The notes beneath the pieces are model-generated. The model searched no databases and was not told the DNA's origin. It saw only the letters and a list, made by a program, of their open reading frames with translations. Positions 6,303 through 8,283 of a DNA stretch of 8,283 bases are shown here, piece by piece; the stretch's first letter is position 1; each line of letters starts with the position of its first letter. The stretch is from Flavobacteriales bacterium (GTDB lineage: Bacteria > Bacteroidota > Bacteroidia > NS11-12g > UBA955), in assembly GCA_947464515.1 (NCBI GenBank), contig CANHXF010000065.1:1-8283 (forward strand). Reading direction: 5' to 3'. Made by a program: the position numbers and the translations under genes.

Positions 6303-8201
6303 ATGGTCCTTGTTGCGTTCCTGTTTTTTGCACCCTTGGCTGCGCAGAATCCGAAGGCAAAAAAGCAGTTGGATGCGGCATTTACCGCTTTTAATCTGGC
6401 TGAATTTCCGGATGCTTTGGGTCTGACAAAAAAAGCCATCAAGATTGATCCTTCCTATGCCGATGCCTATTCATTGCAAGCTTCTGTTTATGAGGCCATG
6501 CGCGATACGCAAAACGCGAGTAAATCCTATCAGCAGTGTTTGAAAGTGGCACCGCAGTTTCAGCCCATGTACTTCTATTACGGGGAGTATTTGTATCGAA
6601 ATAAACGTTTAAAAGAGGCAAGCGCAATTTTGTCGAAGTTTGATAGCATTCCCATGATGCCCTCATTTGTCCCTGCAAAACACGCGGCTTCGGTGCGGTT
6701 GAAGGAAAAGGCAGCTCGATTGAAAGCCAGTGTTCAAACTGCCATGAGCGATGTCAATATTGCCGAAAATTTAAAAATCAAAAATATGGGACCCGCCATC
6801 AATACCCCGGTGGATGAATATTGGCCGGGTATGCCGTTTTCGGGGAATCGTTTTGTATTCACCCGTCGTTTGGGTGGCTCAGGGAATGCGGTTTTGCAGG
6901 AGGATTTTTTCATGAGCGACCTCAAAGATTCGTTGTGGGGCAAGGCTTATTCGGCACCGGGTAATATCAATACCCCAGAAAACGAAGGGACGTTGAGCGT
7001 GAAAGCCGATGGTTCCGCGCTGTATTATACCCGTTGCAATCAGCCGGGTGGATTGGGAAGTTGTGATTTGTATGTGAGTCAATTGGATGGAAAGGGTTGG
7101 CAGCGAGGCGACAATTTGGGTGCTCCGGTTAACGGCGGTGCATGGGATTGTCAGCCCGCAATTAGTGGAGATGGTCATACCTTGATTTTTGCGAGTAGTA
7201 GGGCTGGTGGTTATGGCGGTAAAGATTTGTGGGTGAGTTACTTAAATCAAGGAAAGTGGAGTGTTCCCAAAAATATGGGTGCTGCAATTAATACCCGTGA
7301 AGACGATGATGCTCCGTTTTTGCATTACGATGGTGCCACACTTTATTTTAGTAGTTTGGGTCATCCCGGCTACGGTGGTTCTGATATTTTTATGTCGAGA
7401 TTGGGTGCGGATGGACTTTGGTCGACCCCTGAGAATTTGGGTTCTGGATTAAACACGCCCCAAGATGAATTTGGATTGTACATCGATGCGGGTGGAAAGA
7501 AGGGTTATTTTGCTAGCGATCGTCCGGGCGGATTGGGTCGTTTGGATATTTATCAATTTTTGGTCCCGGAGAAGTTTATGCCAAAGGCGGTGACTTATGT
7601 TTCGGGTTTGGTGACGGATTCCAAGACGGGTTTGCCATTGAAAGCGCGGGTTCGCGTGGTGGAATTGAGCTCGGGCAAGGTGGTATTTACCGATAGTGTA
7701 TCGGACTTTTTCATTCCATTGCAGGCGGGCGGAAACTATGCATTGTTTGCAACGGCCAAGGGTTATATGCCTCGGAGTTTGAATTTTCAGCCATTGGCAT
7801 CGGATTTAGATCATCCATTTAAGGTGGGTGCTCAGTTGACGCCGATTGATGCGAAGCAGGTGTTTGTATTGAATAATATTTTCTTTGATACGGATAAATT
7901 TGATCTGAAATCGGAGAGTAGAGAGGAGCTCGCGATTGTGGTTGATTTGATGAAAACGAATGTGGGGATGGTGATTGAGATTAGCGGACATACGGACAAT
8001 CAGGGAGCCGCGGATTACAATGTGAAATTGTCGGAGTCGAGGGCGAAATCGGTGGTGACGTATTTGGTGGCTGCGGGGGTTCCGGCGGCTAGACTGAAAT
8101 TCAAGGGTTACGGTGCATCACAGCCTGCCGCGCTCAATGATACTGAGGCTAATCGTGCTTTAAACCGTCGCATCGAGATGGTAGTATTGAAGTTGAAATA
8201 A
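6303..8201 (+). CDS. PorE-like TPR / PD40 beta-propeller / CRD / OmpA-family protein
   Basis: The preferred product has 632 residues. A signal-like hydrophobic segment MVLVAFLFFAPLAAQ is followed by about three TPR units (18-118) and at least five PD40-type propeller blades. These begin near 161, 218, 271, 324 and 378, with a recurring NxGxxINTxxDE...LYF.S...GGxGGxDLYxS pattern. A carboxypeptidase-regulatory-like fold (429-515) and an OmpA_C peptidoglycan-binding domain (520-632) complete it. In the last, D565 (SGHTDNQG) and R580 (LSESRA) match the diaminopimelate-binding pair. This order is that of PorE (PG1058) of Porphyromonas gingivalis, which ties the T9SS to peptidoglycan. PorE is a lipoprotein, whereas no lipobox is visible here, so it may be a paralogue. 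Starts further up (ATG 6162, overlapping gldD; ATG 6192; TTG 6273) are open, but they add a non-signal-like extension of up to 47 residues across the palindrome cluster. The signal lacks a basic n-region, so the start is uncertain. Confidence 0.93.
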   Translation: MVLVAFLFFAPLAAQNPKAKKQLDAAFTAFNLAEFPDALGLTKKAIKIDPSYADAYSLQASVYEAMRDTQNASKSYQQCLKVAPQFQPMYFYYGEYLYRNKRLKEASAILSKFDSIPMMPSFVPAKHAASVRLKEKAARLKASVQTAMSDVNIAENLKIKNMGPAINTPVDEYWPGMPFSGNRFVFTRRLGGSGNAVLQEDFFMSDLKDSLWGKAYSAPGNINTPENEGTLSVKADGSALYYTRCNQPGGLGSCDLYVSQLDGKGWQRGDNLGAPVNGGAWDCQPAISGDGHTLIFASSRAGGYGGKDLWVSYLNQGKWSVPKNMGAAINTREDDDAPFLHYDGATLYFSSLGHPGYGGSDIFMSRLGADGLWSTPENLGSGLNTPQDEFGLYIDAGGKKGYFASDRPGGLGRLDIYQFLVPEKFMPKAVTYVSGLVTDSKTGLPLKARVRVVELSSGKVVFTDSVSDFFIPLQAGGNYALFATAKGYMPRSLNFQPLASDLDHPFKVGAQLTPIDAKQVFVLNNIFFDTDKFDLKSESREELAIVVDLMKTNVGMVIEISGHTDNQGAADYNVKLSESRAKSVVTYLVAAGVPAARLKFKGYGASQPAALNDTEANRALNRRIEMVVLKLK

Positions 8202-8283
8202 CTGTTTCTGTTTTTTCTGAGTTTGCGTTTTCCAGCGTTTGGGGATGGTCTGAAATTTCATCGAGGTTGGGCTGACCGGCCAG
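8202..8283. other. Downstream tail with no recognised feature
   Basis: These 82 bases follow the TAA of the PorE-like gene. I see no hairpin with a T run that would make a convincing terminator and no start of a recognisable gene. Frames are open on both strands, but over so short a length this means nothing. Confidence 0.5.

Noticed and set aside
8202..8283. Possible start of a hydrophobic plus-strand protein (LFLFFLSLRF) or end of a convergent gene.
   Set aside because: There is no ATG or GTG start near the hydrophobic run, and fewer than 30 codons are visible. No family is recognisable.

Overview
The window looks like ordinary chromosomal DNA from a member of the Bacteroidota. The gene order mutY-ssb-gldE-gldD on the plus strand, with an HU gene and an RNase G gene diverging from it, is typical of that phylum. 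GldE, GldD and TPR/PD40/OmpA proteins are essentially Bacteroidota families. No start codon has a well-placed Shine-Dalgarno sequence, which fits the sequestered anti-SD of Bacteroidota ribosomes. I cannot name the genus.

Left half, minus strand (transcribed right to left from about 2550): a compact four-gene run. It comprises an HU-family DNA-binding protein, a membrane-anchored TPR protein, a 29-residue extremely basic protein that resembles a small ribosomal protein, and RNase G (rng), whose 3' end lies beyond base 1. The gaps are 23, 16 and 28 bases, so this is probably one operon combining nucleoid, ribosome and RNA-processing functions. Two of the four genes (TPR and rng) appear to lack an ATG start.

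Right half, plus strand (from 2601): mutY (adenine glycosylase for 8-oxoG:A mispairs), ssb, gldE (DUF21/CBS/CorC membrane protein), gldD (gliding lipoprotein) and a large TPR/beta-propeller/CRD/OmpA protein. That last architecture matches PorE of the type IX secretion system (T9SS). ssb and gldE overlap by one base (TAATG). The 50-base divergent region 2551-2600 carries a plausible HU promoter, and an inverted repeat brackets the mutY start codon.

The genes form two themes: genome maintenance (HU, MutY, SSB) and T9SS/gliding envelope functions (GldE, GldD, PorE-like). I see no mobile element, CRISPR array, tRNA, rRNA or defence locus. The main points for a second look are the 29-residue basic gene, a perfect GC-rich palindrome centred on the lipobox cysteine codon of gldD, a cluster of palindromes before the PorE-like gene, the inverted repeat at the mutY start, and a strand-wide G/T bias that ignores gene direction.
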